Shown here one piece after another: positions 25,116 through 33,619 of a stretch of 64,000 nt of DNA; the first letter of the stretch is position 1, and every line of letters begins with the position of its first letter. Both the position numbers and the translations under genes were made by a program. The notes beneath the pieces were generated by a model. The model had not been told where the DNA came from, searched no databases, and was given only the letters and a program-made list of their open reading frames with translations. The stretch is from contig NZ_CP095740.1 of the NCBI RefSeq assembly GCF_023078455.1, positions 2,468,001-2,532,000 on the forward strand, in the 5' to 3' direction. This stretch comes from Luteibacter aegosomatis. Its GTDB lineage: Bacteria; Pseudomonadota; Gammaproteobacteria; Xanthomonadales; Rhodanobacteraceae.

Positions 25116-26711
25116 CTATCGCGCGGGCGTTGACACCGATGAGGTGCGTGACCGAGGGCGGCTGGGCGCCACGGTGGAAGGCGAGGCTTCGGCCTGGATG
25201 TCCGCGCCGGCGTGGCTGAAGCGCTCGTGCTGGCGGAGGTGCTCGGCCCACGATTCGACCATGAACCATTCGACGACCCGCTCGGGATTCCCCGAGTCCT
25301 GGGTCACACCCCAGGCGTAGGCACCGTCGCGCAACCGCTCCATGGAGAATCGCTCGAGGACGGCGAGGAAGTCGGCAAGCCGCTCGCGGGCGACGTCGTA
25401 CTCGACGAGGATGAGCACGGGTCCGCGATCGTTGGCCACCGGTTCGGCGGTGAGCGGCTCCGCCCACTGGTGTGCCGAGGTCAGGTCGAGTTCGGCGGAC
25501 GGCAGCGGCATGGCGCGCATGACGAACGCCGCGACGGCGAGACCGGCCGCGCTCGCGAGTAGCGTGTAACCCACGCCCACCGCCTCGGCCAGCGCGCCCC
25601 AGCCGATGCTTCCGGCGGCCATCGCGCCATTGAACACGGTGAGGTAGACCGCCAGCGCCCTGCCCCGCACCCAGTTCGGCAGGATGCCCTGGGCGACGCC
25701 GTTGAAGGTGGTCAGCGACATGATCCATGCGCCGCCGAGCACCAGCAGCGCGACGAACGCGACGAGCTTGTCGGGAACGAGGGCCAGAACGACCATGACC
25801 AGTGCGGAGAGGAGCGCCGCACCGAGCAGCAGGGCGTCCGCGGAGCACCGCGCGCGCATCTTCGGCAGTAGCAGCGCGCCGACGATGGCACCGGCACCGA
25901 CCGCGCCCATCAGCACGCCGTAGAACCCCGCCCCGCCTTTCAGCGTGCCGCGCGCGACCAGGGGAAGGAGTGCCCACACGGCGGAGGCGAAGGCGAAGAA
26001 GACCGCCGCCCGGATGAGCACGACGTGCAGCTCACGGCTCGCCTTGGTATAGCGAAGTCCCGCCCGGAACGCCCCGAGGAAGTTTTCCGGCAGGGCCGTG
26101 TCCGCCGCGCTCTTTCGCCGCCACCAGACCAGCGCCGCGATGACGAGGAAGTAGCTGCACACGTCGGTACCGTAGGTCACGGCCGCGCCCATGCCCGCGA
26201 GAATCAGGCCGCCCGCGGCGGGGCCGATGGCACGGGAGATGTTGACGCCCAGCGAGTTGAGGGAGACGGCGTCCTTGAGTTCCGCTCGGTCGACCAGTTC
26301 GGGCACGATGGACTGCCAGGTCGGACCGATCAGTGCCGCGCCGATCCCGCCGACGAACGTCAGGGCGATGAGCGCCGCGATGCTGAGGTTGTGGGTGGCC
26401 GCGAGCATCATGAGTGTCGCGCTGACGCAGGCCAGGAGCACTTGCACGGCGATGAGGAAACGGCGGCGGTCGAGGATGTCGGACAACACGCCGGCCGGAA
26501 TCGCGAGAAGGAAGATGGGCAGCGATCCCGCCGCCTGGATGAGCGAGACGGCCGCGGGGCCACCGCCGAGTTCGGTGACCATCCAGGAACTGGCGATGTC
26601 GCGCATGAAGGTGCCGGTGTTGCCCAGCACCGTCGCGACCCAGAGGACGGCGAAGGTCGCGTGCTTGAGGGGCCTGAGACTGTCGGCCAGCCCGCCCTGT
26701 TCAGTGGCCAT
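25116..26711 (-). CDS. MFS exporter (MFS_3 type) with C-terminal ferredoxin-like domain
   Basis: 531 residues, longer than a 400-residue MFS protein. Residues 1-410 form the 12-span MFS_3 (EntS/transmembrane secretion effector) unit, starting SLRPLKHATFAVLWVATVLGNTGTFMRDIASSWM and including VGGIGAALIGPTWQSIVPELV. Residues ~425-510 form a soluble domain (GPVLILVEYDVARERLADFLAVLERFSMERLRDGAYAWGV, then NPERVVEWFMVESWAEHLRQHERFS) that looks like an antibiotic-biosynthesis-monooxygenase-type dimeric barrel. Such fusions are known in MFS_3. It overlaps the DoxX stop by 11 bases. Probable efflux of a hydrophobic product. Confidence 0.87.
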   Translation of the reverse strand: MATEQGGLADSLRPLKHATFAVLWVATVLGNTGTFMRDIASSWMVTELGGGPAAVSLIQAAGSLPIFLLAIPAGVLSDILDRRRFLIAVQVLLACVSATLMMLAATHNLSIAALIALTFVGGIGAALIGPTWQSIVPELVDRAELKDAVSLNSLGVNISRAIGPAAGGLILAGMGAAVTYGTDVCSYFLVIAALVWWRRKSAADTALPENFLGAFRAGLRYTKASRELHVVLIRAAVFFAFASAVWALLPLVARGTLKGGAGFYGVLMGAVGAGAIVGALLLPKMRARCSADALLLGAALLSALVMVVLALVPDKLVAFVALLVLGGAWIMSLTTFNGVAQGILPNWVRGRALAVYLTVFNGAMAAGSIGWGALAEAVGVGYTLLASAAGLAVAAFVMRAMPLPSAELDLTSAHQWAEPLTAEPVANDRGPVLILVEYDVARERLADFLAVLERFSMERLRDGAYAWGVTQDSGNPERVVEWFMVESWAEHLRQHERFSHAGADIQAEASPSTVAPSRPRSRTSSVSTPAR

Positions 26712-27111
26712 GGAAACGTCCCCGACGATCGAGCCAGCCCACGTAGACGAACGCCCCTGCCAGGCCGAGGTGTTCGAAGAAGCCGTTCATCATCATATCG
26801 CATGCGGGTCCCGCCGCTTCGTGCCACCAGGCGTTGGCGAGGAAATTGGCGGCGAAGGTGAACAGCGCGAGGGCGAACGCGCCGAGCCACCGCAGCTGGC
26901 CGGTCAGGATGGCCAATGAGCAGACGAGCTCGAACACGATGACGCCCGCCGCGAACAACACGGGGGGTGCCAAGCCGAAATGCCGCATCTCGCCGATGGC
27001 GGTATCGAAGTCGATGAGCTTGCAGACGGCGCCCTGGAGGTATGCCGAACACAGCGCAAGAAGCGCGAGCCACGGCACGATATCCATGCGGAGCGAGGCC
27101 GGGCGGTTCAT
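26701..27111 (-). CDS. DoxX-like membrane protein
   Basis: 136 residues from ATG 27111 (MNRPASLRMDIVPW), overlapping the amidohydrolase stop (ATGA). Four membrane segments with the DoxX landmarks: LQGAVCKLIDFDTAIGEMRHFGL near the first span, FELVCSLAILTGQLRWLGAFAL in the middle and the late FFEHLGLAGAFVYVGW. DoxX-family proteins are small quinone- or redox-linked inner-membrane proteins of uncertain function. It ends inside the MFS gene start, so all genes of this run are tightly packed. Confidence 0.88.
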   Translation of the reverse strand: MNRPASLRMDIVPWLALLALCSAYLQGAVCKLIDFDTAIGEMRHFGLAPPVLFAAGVIVFELVCSLAILTGQLRWLGAFALALFTFAANFLANAWWHEAAGPACDMMMNGFFEHLGLAGAFVYVGWLDRRGRFHGH

Positions 27112-28994
27112 ACGGCCCAGCACGCGCAACCGAGCGCGCCCCAGAAGCTCTTGAAGTCGTCGACCGGAAGCGGCGCCGCATGCGAACGCCCGTGGTCGTG
27201 CCCGTGCACCGAACAGCCGCTCGCGCATCCGCAGGCGGCTTGAGGGCGCCGCTCGGCCCCGCCGATGCGCCGCTGCTGATCCGCCCACGCCGCATAGCCG
27301 CCGTAGTCGTTGACCGGCGACCAGTCCGGCATCGCGGCCGGGACGGAACTCTCGTCGAGCGGGCCGAACGGACCGGCGGCATAGACGACTTTGCCGCCCA
27401 CCATGGTCAGCAAGGAGGTCGTACCGACGATCTCGTCTTCGGCACATGCGAAGAAGTCGCGATCGGGAACGATGAGATCGGCAAGCTGGCCTTCGGCGAT
27501 GCGTCCCTTCTTGCCCTCCTCGTTGGAAAACCAGGTGACGTTCTCGGTCCACATGCGCAATGCTTCCTCGCGATCGAGGCAATTGCGCTGCGGATAAAGG
27601 CGCAAGCCGCCCACGGTGCGGCCCGTGGTCAGCCACGCGAGGGAGACCCAGGGGTTGTATGACGCCACGCGCGTCGCGTCCGTGCCGGCGGATACCTTCA
27701 CGCCCGCGTCGAGCATCTTGCGGACCGGCGGGGTCGCCTGCGCGGCACCGATGCCGTAGCGTTCGACGAAGTACTCGCCCTGGTAGGCCATGCGATGCTG
27801 GACGGCCACGCCGCCGCCGAGTGCCGCGATGCGGTCGATCGACGCGTCGGAGATGGTTTCGGCGTGGTCGAAGAACCAGTGGATGCCGTCCAGCGGAATG
27901 TCCTGGGCGACCTTCTCGAAGACGTCCAGCGCCCGGCTGATCGTTTCGTCATAGGTCGCATGCAACCGCCACGGCCAACGGTTCTGCGCGAGGATCCGCA
28001 CCACCTCCTCGAGTTCGCCTTCCATCTCCGGGGCCATATCGGGCCGGGGCTGGCGGAAGTCCTCGAAGTCGGCCGCGGAGAAGACGAGCATCTCTCCCGC
28101 GCCGTTGTGGCGGAAGTAGTCGTCGCCCTGTTGGTAGGTGACCGATGTCGTCCAAGCGAGGAAATCGTCCTTTTCCTGCTTGGGCTTTTGCGTGAAGAGG
28201 TTATAGGCGATGCGGATGGTCAGCTGGCCGGCGTCCGACAGCTGTTGCACGACCGCGTAGTCGTCGGGCCAGTTCTGCGATCCACCGCCCGCGTCGATGG
28301 CGCCCGTGATGCCGAGGCGGTTGAGTTCGCGCATGAAGTGCCGGGTGGAATTGACCTGGTACTCGAACGGCAGCTTGGGTCCCTTCGCCAGGGTGGCGTA
28401 GAGGATGGAGGCGTTGGGCTTGGCGAGCAATAGTCCGGTCGGGTTGCCGCTGGCGTCCCGCAGGATCTCGCCACCCTGCGGATTGGGCGTGTCTTTCGTG
28501 TAACCGCACACGCGCAACGCCGCGGCATTGAGCAGCGCGCGATCGTACAGGTGCAGGATGAACACCGGCGTGTCCGGTGCGACCGCGTTGAGTTCATCGA
28601 TGGTCGGCAGGCGTTTTTCGACGAACTGGTGTTCGGTAAAGCCACCGACCACGCGCACCCACTGCGGTGGAGGCGTGATTTCCACCTGCCGGCGGAGCAT
28701 GCGCATGGCGTCGGCGAGGCTCGGCACGCCGTCCCAGCGCAGCTCCATGTTGAAGTTCAGGCCACCGCGAATGAGGTGGAGGTGATTGTCGATGAGCCCG
28801 GGAAGCACCCGGCGCCCGCCGACGTCCACCACGCGCGTCCCCGGCCCGGCCAGCGCCAGCACCTCATGGTCGTCGCCCACCTTGAGAAACCGGCCGTCGT
28901 GGATGGCCACGGCGCTGGCCGTGGGCCGACGGCGGTCGAGCGTGGTGAACAGGCCTCGGTGCAGGATGAGGTCCGGGACGGGAACGTGTGACAT
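27108..28994 (-). CDS. YtcJ-like amidohydrolase with Cys/His-rich tail
   Basis: 628 residues from ATG 28994 (GGAG upstream); the frame to 29201 is not used. TIM-barrel metal-dependent amidohydrolase of the YtcJ subgroup: RVLPGLIDNHLHLIRGG carries the H71-x-H73 metal pair, IHWFFDHAETISD and AGTDATRVASYNPW give later ligands. YtcJ proteins act on N-substituted or cyclic amides; the substrate here is unknown. Residues ~588-606 add a tail not typical of the family: CGCASGCSVHGHDHGRSH, then a hydrophobic end with CAC. This could bind a metal ion. Its start is 20 bases after the XapX gene. Confidence 0.87.
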   Translation of the reverse strand: MSHVPVPDLILHRGLFTTLDRRRPTASAVAIHDGRFLKVGDDHEVLALAGPGTRVVDVGGRRVLPGLIDNHLHLIRGGLNFNMELRWDGVPSLADAMRMLRRQVEITPPPQWVRVVGGFTEHQFVEKRLPTIDELNAVAPDTPVFILHLYDRALLNAAALRVCGYTKDTPNPQGGEILRDASGNPTGLLLAKPNASILYATLAKGPKLPFEYQVNSTRHFMRELNRLGITGAIDAGGGSQNWPDDYAVVQQLSDAGQLTIRIAYNLFTQKPKQEKDDFLAWTTSVTYQQGDDYFRHNGAGEMLVFSAADFEDFRQPRPDMAPEMEGELEEVVRILAQNRWPWRLHATYDETISRALDVFEKVAQDIPLDGIHWFFDHAETISDASIDRIAALGGGVAVQHRMAYQGEYFVERYGIGAAQATPPVRKMLDAGVKVSAGTDATRVASYNPWVSLAWLTTGRTVGGLRLYPQRNCLDREEALRMWTENVTWFSNEEGKKGRIAEGQLADLIVPDRDFFACAEDEIVGTTSLLTMVGGKVVYAAGPFGPLDESSVPAAMPDWSPVNDYGGYAAWADQQRRIGGAERRPQAACGCASGCSVHGHDHGRSHAAPLPVDDFKSFWGALGCACWAV

Positions 28995-29014
28995 GGCAAA
29001 GCTCCGGGGATGGC

Positions 29015-29257
29015 TCAGGTGGGGTCGTCGTCGGAACGGGGCGTATCGTTCTTCGAGATGGCGAAGCTCTTGCTGTGCCAGAGGCTGGCCCAGACGTCCG
29101 GATGCCCCTTCGCCCACGACACGGCCGCCTCGCCGGCGAGCATGCCGAGCAGGCCAAGGAGGGCGATCATCGGCGGCGCCGGCGAACGCACGCCGAAGCA
29201 TCCGTAGGCGATGCCGACGGCCAGTCCGAAGCCGAGCGAAATCAGATAGGGCGACAT
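29015..29257 (-). CDS. XapX-domain small membrane protein
   Basis: 80 residues. Two membrane segments (YLISLGFGLAVGIAYGCFGV and MIALLGLLGMLAGEAAVSW) separated by RSPAPP, the hallmark of the XapX domain, plus a short basic/acidic cytoplasmic tail. Function unknown; XapX proteins are commonly found next to isochorismatase-like and amidohydrolase genes, exactly as here. It starts 4 bases after the isochorismatase stop. Confidence 0.9.
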   Translation of the reverse strand: MSPYLISLGFGLAVGIAYGCFGVRSPAPPMIALLGLLGMLAGEAAVSWAKGHPDVWASLWHSKSFAISKNDTPRSDDDPT

Positions 29258-29261
29258 GGTC

Positions 29262-29903
29262 TTAGCCCGCCTCGGAAGCGTGTTCGCCGAGCGCCCACTT
29301 GGAGAAGCGCACCTGGATGCCGTACGGCGTCAACGCGCGCAGGATGTCCATCACGCCCTCGTACGTGCCCGAACGGGCCCAGTCCTGCTGGAGCTCGAAC
29401 ACGAACTGCAGCGTGGTCATCGGCACGGCGCCGGCCTGGACCATGCGCTGCACGGCGCGTTCGTGCGCTTCCACGCTCGTGTCGCCGCAGGCGTCGGTGA
29501 CGACGGTCACGTCGAAGCCTTCGCGCAGCATGTCGAGCGTGGGGAAGTTCACGCAGGCGCCCGTCCACAGACCCGCGAGCACGAAGCGCTTCCTCCCCGT
29601 GGCCGCCACGGCCTTGCGGAAGTCCTCGTTCAGCCATGAATTGATGGAGGTGCGGTCGATGACGGTCTGGCCGGGGAAAACGTCCTCGGTGACTTCCGGC
29701 ATGAAGGGGCCGGAGAAACTGTCCTTGGCGACGGTCGTCAGCACGGTCGGCACCTTGAAGAGCTTCGCGGCGCGGGCGAGGATCTGCACGTTGTCCATGA
29801 TGACCTTGCGGTCATGGCTCTGGACGCCCTGGAACATCGCCGGCTGGAAGTCGATGAGCGCAAGCGCACAGTTGTCCGGGGTGATGAGTTCGTTGAACGA
29901 CAT
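29262..29903 (-). CDS. YcaC-like isochorismatase-fold hydrolase
   Basis: 213 residues from ATG 29903 (MSFNELITPDNCALALIDFQPAM; GAGG upstream). Catalytic residues are D18 (LIDFQ), K60 (TTVAKDSFSGP) and C117 (GLWTGACVNF), as in YcaC and related octameric hydrolases. It is the first gene of the run isochorismatase, XapX, amidohydrolase, DoxX, MFS, VOC, porin on the minus strand, so the putative promoter lies in 29904-30026. Together with the amidohydrolase it points to C-N bond cleavage of an amide or imide compound, with the MFS pump and porin for traffic. Substrate unknown. Confidence 0.92.
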   Translation of the reverse strand: MSFNELITPDNCALALIDFQPAMFQGVQSHDRKVIMDNVQILARAAKLFKVPTVLTTVAKDSFSGPFMPEVTEDVFPGQTVIDRTSINSWLNEDFRKAVAATGRKRFVLAGLWTGACVNFPTLDMLREGFDVTVVTDACGDTSVEAHERAVQRMVQAGAVPMTTLQFVFELQQDWARSGTYEGVMDILRALTPYGIQVRFSKWALGEHASEAG

Positions 29904-29951
29904 GGGATGAGGCCTCGTTGATGTATCGCAGGCCGTTCCTGCGACTGGATT

Positions 29952-29967
29952 CACGTTACGTAGCGTG
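29952..29967. promoter_or_regulatory. Imperfect palindrome upstream of the isochorismatase operon
   Basis: CACGTTACGTAGCGTG, centred on TACGTA, lies 49 bases upstream of the start at 29903 and just after the 3' end of the fusion regulator gene. It shares the TACGTA centre with the 20-base palindrome at 31458. A regulator site is possible; this is weak evidence on its own. Confidence 0.3.
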
Positions 29968-30026
29968 GCGGTGCACGAATAGAAGCTTTGGAATCCGTCG
30001 TGCGGCCGGTTTGAAAAAAAGCGCCG

Positions 30027-31343
30027 CTAGCGGAAGAATCCCCGCGCCTGCGCGATGGACACCGCGTGCGCACGGTTGCTCGCGCGCAACTTGGCCATCG
30101 CGTTGGACAGGTACTCCTTGACGGTCTCGGGAGACAGACCGAGACGGGAAGCGATCTGCTTGTTCTCGAGCCCCGCGGCGACGCCGCGGAGAACGTCGAG
30201 CTCGCGCTCGGACAGGACGTCCTCGCCCTGGAAATCGGCGAGTTGCCGGGCCACTTGCGCGTCGATGCGGTGCTCTCCGCGCTGGACCGCGCGAATGGCT
30301 TCGACGAGGTCGGTGCCCATCGAGGTCTTCAACAGGTACGCCTGCGCGCCGGCATGGAGTGCGCGACGCGCCACGCCGTCGCCGCCGAACGTGGTCACGA
30401 CGATGCTTCGGGCCGTGGGATCCAGTTGACGGATGCCCAGGATCACGCGCTCCCCGGGCATGTCGGGAAGCACCATGTCGATCAGCGTGACATCCGGGCG
30501 ATACCTGCCGAAGAGAGCGATGGCTTCCTGTCCCGTGGCCGCTTCGGCGACGACGGACACGTCATCGGAACCGGCGAGAATGGCGACGAGTCCCGCGCGG
30601 AACACCGGATGATCGTCGACGACCAGGACACGAATGGGTCGGACCGGGGCATCGGCCAGGGATGTCCGCTGACGCTGTCCCGCGGGGATGATCGGTCGTG
30701 CGGTCATGGGCGCGGCAGGTGCCTGTGATGGATAAACTTGCGTTGCATCGGACTCGTTCGTGTCGTTGAGGAAAGCGGTAGACGGCGGATCGGGGCGCGC
30801 GCCGATGTCTTCCACGCGTTTTGACTTGCGATACGAATGGGGCGTGACGCCCATGGCGGACTTGAACGAACGGGTGAAGTGCGCCTGGTCGTTGAAACCG
30901 CATGCGATGGCGATGTCCGCGAGACTCCCGGTGGTATCGGAAAGCTGGCGGCACGCGTATTCGATCCGTTTGCCATGGCGCCACCTGTGCGGGCTTTCGC
31001 CGAACGTCACCTTGAACGCGCGGCTGAAATAGCCCCTCGACAGGCGGCACGCCGCGGCGAGCTCGGTGACGGAAAGCCCGAGGTCGAGTCGCGCGAGCGC
31101 CACATCCTTCACCGTCCGGACCTGCCATGCGGCGAGACCACTCTGCGGACGCGGCGCTTGGGCGGTGATGCCTTCCTGGTGGATCCGCAACGCCTGCGCG
31201 ATGTAGTGCGCGCAAGCGTCGCGGTCCGTCGTCTCGACATCCGCCATCTGGCGCAGCGCATGGTCCAGCAGTTGCTGCACGACGCGCACCGCCGACAGGC
31301 CGTCGTCGGACGCGGCCGACGGCAACGAGGTATCGATTCGCAT
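30027..31343 (-). CDS. Fusion regulator: AraC HTH + response-regulator receiver + LuxR HTH
   Basis: 438 residues from ATG 31343; the frame is continuous with no stop between the parts. Residues ~90-175 form an AraC-type double helix-turn-helix (ELAAACRLSRGYFSRAF; DIAIACGFNDQAHFTRSFKSAMGVTP). A disordered linker of about 60 residues follows (180-235). Residues 237-352 form a NarL-type receiver with DD 243-244, phosphoacceptor D289 (TLIDM), T318 and K339. Residues ~377-434 are a LuxR HTH (LSERELDVLRGVAAGLENKQIASRLGL). The last 200 residues are clearly paralogous to the regulator at 32995-33618. Two DNA-binding domains in one response regulator is a rare architecture. No kinase is adjacent; the sensor at 42567 is a candidate. 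Confidence 0.9.
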   Translation of the reverse strand: MRIDTSLPSAASDDGLSAVRVVQQLLDHALRQMADVETTDRDACAHYIAQALRIHQEGITAQAPRPQSGLAAWQVRTVKDVALARLDLGLSVTELAAACRLSRGYFSRAFKVTFGESPHRWRHGKRIEYACRQLSDTTGSLADIAIACGFNDQAHFTRSFKSAMGVTPHSYRKSKRVEDIGARPDPPSTAFLNDTNESDATQVYPSQAPAAPMTARPIIPAGQRQRTSLADAPVRPIRVLVVDDHPVFRAGLVAILAGSDDVSVVAEAATGQEAIALFGRYRPDVTLIDMVLPDMPGERVILGIRQLDPTARSIVVTTFGGDGVARRALHAGAQAYLLKTSMGTDLVEAIRAVQRGEHRIDAQVARQLADFQGEDVLSERELDVLRGVAAGLENKQIASRLGLSPETVKEYLSNAMAKLRASNRAHAVSIAQARGFFR

Positions 31344-31405
31344 AGAGCCACCATCTTCACAGCCAGAAGGCGGATCGGATGCTAGCCGCCCGCTTCGCCG
31401 GATTG

Positions 31406-31423
31406 ACCCCCTGTATGGGGGGG
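31406..31423. promoter_or_regulatory. CCCCC-N5-GGGGG inverted repeat, candidate regulator site 1
   Basis: ACCCCCTGTATGGGGGGG lies 63 bases upstream of the fusion regulator start and 165 bases before the porin start. A nearly identical sequence occurs at 42016-42032 (ACCCCCAGGATGGGGGG). The dyad form and repeated use suggest a binding site for one of the response regulators; inference only. Confidence 0.5.
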
Positions 31424-31457
31424 CATTTTCGTAGGAGCGACGTGTATCGCGAACCCG

Positions 31458-31477
31458 CGCGCGATACGTATCGCGCG
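31458..31477. promoter_or_regulatory. Perfect 20-bp palindrome in the divergent promoter
   Basis: CGCGCGATACGTATCGCGCG reads identically on both strands. It sits between the fusion regulator (start 31343) and the porin (start 31588). It is a strong candidate operator for a dimeric regulator, possibly the fusion protein itself. Confidence 0.5.
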
Positions 31478-31587
31478 ACCGGCGCGCATGCGTTTGGTCC
31501 GAATGTGACCTTCGCCATCGCATGGGAGGCCAATCGCGTTCGCCGGCGCTTTCGCATACTGGGGCACCTATCGCCGAGCGCCCTTCC

Positions 31588-32943
31588 ATGCGCCTTCGAC
31601 CATCGCCGGTTCGCCCTCGCCATTTGCCCACGCGCATTCGTCGCCAAGCGATGTGGGCGGGTTTGCTGCTGTCGGCATGGTCCGTGGCGTGCAACGCGAA
31701 CGACGTCGTTGCCGGCGCGCAGATGGACGGTTCGGTGCGCCTGTACGACTACCGGCGCATGTATGCCTCGCCGGCGATGCCCGATGCGTCCGCACTCGCC
31801 GCCGCCCTGCTCATCAATCTGCGCAGTGGCGATGCGGGAGGTGTGTCGGTAGCCGTTTCGCTTGCCTATGCGAATGCCCTCGGCACGCGCCATTCGCCCG
31901 TCGACCGCATCGACGTGACGCTGATGGGCAGGAAGAACGCGCTCGGCGCCGTCAGCCAGGCCTACGTGCAATACCGCGCGTCGGGTTGGACGCTTCGCGC
32001 GGGCGACCAGTACCTCGACACGCCCTGGCAAGGCGTGAGCGATTCACGGGTGCTGCCGGCCGCATACCGCGCGCTCAGCGCCCGGTTCGATGCGGGGCAA
32101 GACGTGTCGTTCGAATTCGCACGGACCTTCCGATGGAAGAGCCGCACGTCCGACCGATTCTTTTCCGACAATCTCTACTACCCCACGCGGTACGACGGCG
32201 ACCCGCTGTATGGGGGCAACGCGTCGTTGCCGAGCGACGCGAGAGCCTACGGCGGCACATGGCTCGTCGGCTCGACCTACAGGCACGGGATGTTTTCCGG
32301 CCAGACATGGCTCTATGACTTCACGCGTTTCGCCCGGATGGCGTATACCGACGGCACGCTGACCTTCCCCGCCCTCCACGGTATGACCCCTTTCCTCTCC
32401 GGGCAGCTCGTCGAGGAATGGACCACCACCGACAACACCCTCGTGGACACCGGCACGAAGATACTGGGCGTGGCCGGTCGCCGGGTGCGTAGCGAAGTGT
32501 CGGGCATCCAGGCCGGCTTCCGGATCGAGCGCACCCGGTTCGACGTGTCGTGGAACCGGGTGGCCCGCCAAGGCGGCGACACCGTCGGCGGAGGCGCGCT
32601 CATCTCCCCGTTCACCGCCACCTACGCCACGGACCCCCTCTACACCACCTCGATGCTGCGGGGCCTCGTGGAACAGGGGCCGGGATGGGCGTGGAAGGCG
32701 AGGCTCACCCAGGCGCTCCTCGGCAACCGCCTCCAGGTGGTGGCGGCCTATACCCAGTACAGGACCCTGTACCGGGGCGACAGCCACGACGTCTACCTCG
32801 ATCTCGTCTACCGGTTCACCGGACCGCTCCATGGCCTGCAATTGCGCAACCGATGGGAGCGGTCCGTGGGCGGGGCGAACCACCTCAATCCGGGCAACCG
32901 CCCGTTTTCGTACAACCGGGTGATGATCTCGTACGCGTTCTGA
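31588..32943 (+). CDS. OprD-like outer-membrane porin
   Basis: 451 residues from ATG 31588 (MRLRPSPVRPRHLPTR...); a later ATG (MWAGLLLSAWSVACNA) could give a shorter signal sequence. The mature part is a beta-barrel: repeated amphipathic strands (SQAYVQYRASGWTLRAGDQYLDTPW, LSARFDAGQDVSFEFARTFRWKSRTS) and a C-terminal phenylalanine (YNRVMISYAF), the usual barrel-insertion signal. Parts such as VLPAAYRALSARF resemble OprD-type substrate-specific channels. It is divergent from the fusion regulator and followed 51 bases later by a NarL-type regulator, so its expression is likely under two-component control. Confidence 0.8.
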   Translation: MRLRPSPVRPRHLPTRIRRQAMWAGLLLSAWSVACNANDVVAGAQMDGSVRLYDYRRMYASPAMPDASALAAALLINLRSGDAGGVSVAVSLAYANALGTRHSPVDRIDVTLMGRKNALGAVSQAYVQYRASGWTLRAGDQYLDTPWQGVSDSRVLPAAYRALSARFDAGQDVSFEFARTFRWKSRTSDRFFSDNLYYPTRYDGDPLYGGNASLPSDARAYGGTWLVGSTYRHGMFSGQTWLYDFTRFARMAYTDGTLTFPALHGMTPFLSGQLVEEWTTTDNTLVDTGTKILGVAGRRVRSEVSGIQAGFRIERTRFDVSWNRVARQGGDTVGGGALISPFTATYATDPLYTTSMLRGLVEQGPGWAWKARLTQALLGNRLQVVAAYTQYRTLYRGDSHDVYLDLVYRFTGPLHGLQLRNRWERSVGGANHLNPGNRPFSYNRVMISYAF

Positions 32944-32994
32944 CGGATCCGGGCATCCGCTGTATCCTGATCCGCAGTCCGCCCGGGCACGCCC

Positions 32995-33618
32995 ATGTCA
33001 CAGCAAGCCATCCGCATCATCGTCGTCGACGACCATCCCCTCTTCCGGGCCGGCGTGGTCGCGATGCTGGCCGCCGAACCGGACATCCTCATCGTCGGTC
33101 AGGCCGGTACGGGGGCGGACGGCATCGAGGCGTACCGGTCCATGCGGCCGGACGTCGCCGTCGTCGACCTCAAGCTGCCGGACATGGACGGCGACGAGGT
33201 CGTCGGCGCCATACGGAAGATCGAGCCCATGGCCCGCGTGATCGTCCTGACCACGTTCGGCGGAGACGCCGCGGCGCGCCGCACGCTTGCCGCCGGTGCC
33301 CAGGGTTACCTCCTGAAGACCTCGCTCGCCAACGACCTCGTCGGTGTCGTCCGCGCGGTCCATGCCGGCCAGCACCGCGTCTCGGCGGAAGTCGCCAAAC
33401 GCCTTTTCGAGTACCGCGGCGACGAGCCCCTGACCGAGCGGGAGCTTTCCGTCTTGCGCGGCGTGGCCGCCGGCCTGGAAAACAAGCAGATCGCCCGGCA
33501 CCTGGGCATCGCCGCCGACACGGTCAAGGAACACCTCTCGCACGCCATGGCGAAGCTCCGCGCGACGAACCGGGCGCATGCGCTGTCCATCGCGCTCGCG
33601 CGCGGATACCTCGCCTGA
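32995..33618 (+). CDS. NarL/FixJ-type response regulator
   Basis: 207 residues. Receiver with DD 12-13, phosphoacceptor D58 (VAVVDLKLPDMDGDEV), the T of LTTFGGD and K in GYLLKTSLA; LuxR helix-turn-helix at ~145-200 (LTERELSVLRGVAAGLENKQIARHLGIAADTVKEHLSHAMAKLRA). It shares long blocks with the last 200 residues of the fusion regulator (TTFGGD, GVAAGLENKQIA, NAMAKLRA-type helix, NRAHA), so the two are recent paralogs. It lies behind the porin on the same strand. No histidine kinase is adjacent; the HisKA_3-type sensor at 42567-45500 is the nearest match in class. Confidence 0.95.
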   Translation: MSQQAIRIIVVDDHPLFRAGVVAMLAAEPDILIVGQAGTGADGIEAYRSMRPDVAVVDLKLPDMDGDEVVGAIRKIEPMARVIVLTTFGGDAAARRTLAAGAQGYLLKTSLANDLVGVVRAVHAGQHRVSAEVAKRLFEYRGDEPLTERELSVLRGVAAGLENKQIARHLGIAADTVKEHLSHAMAKLRATNRAHALSIALARGYLA

Positions 33619-33619
33619 A

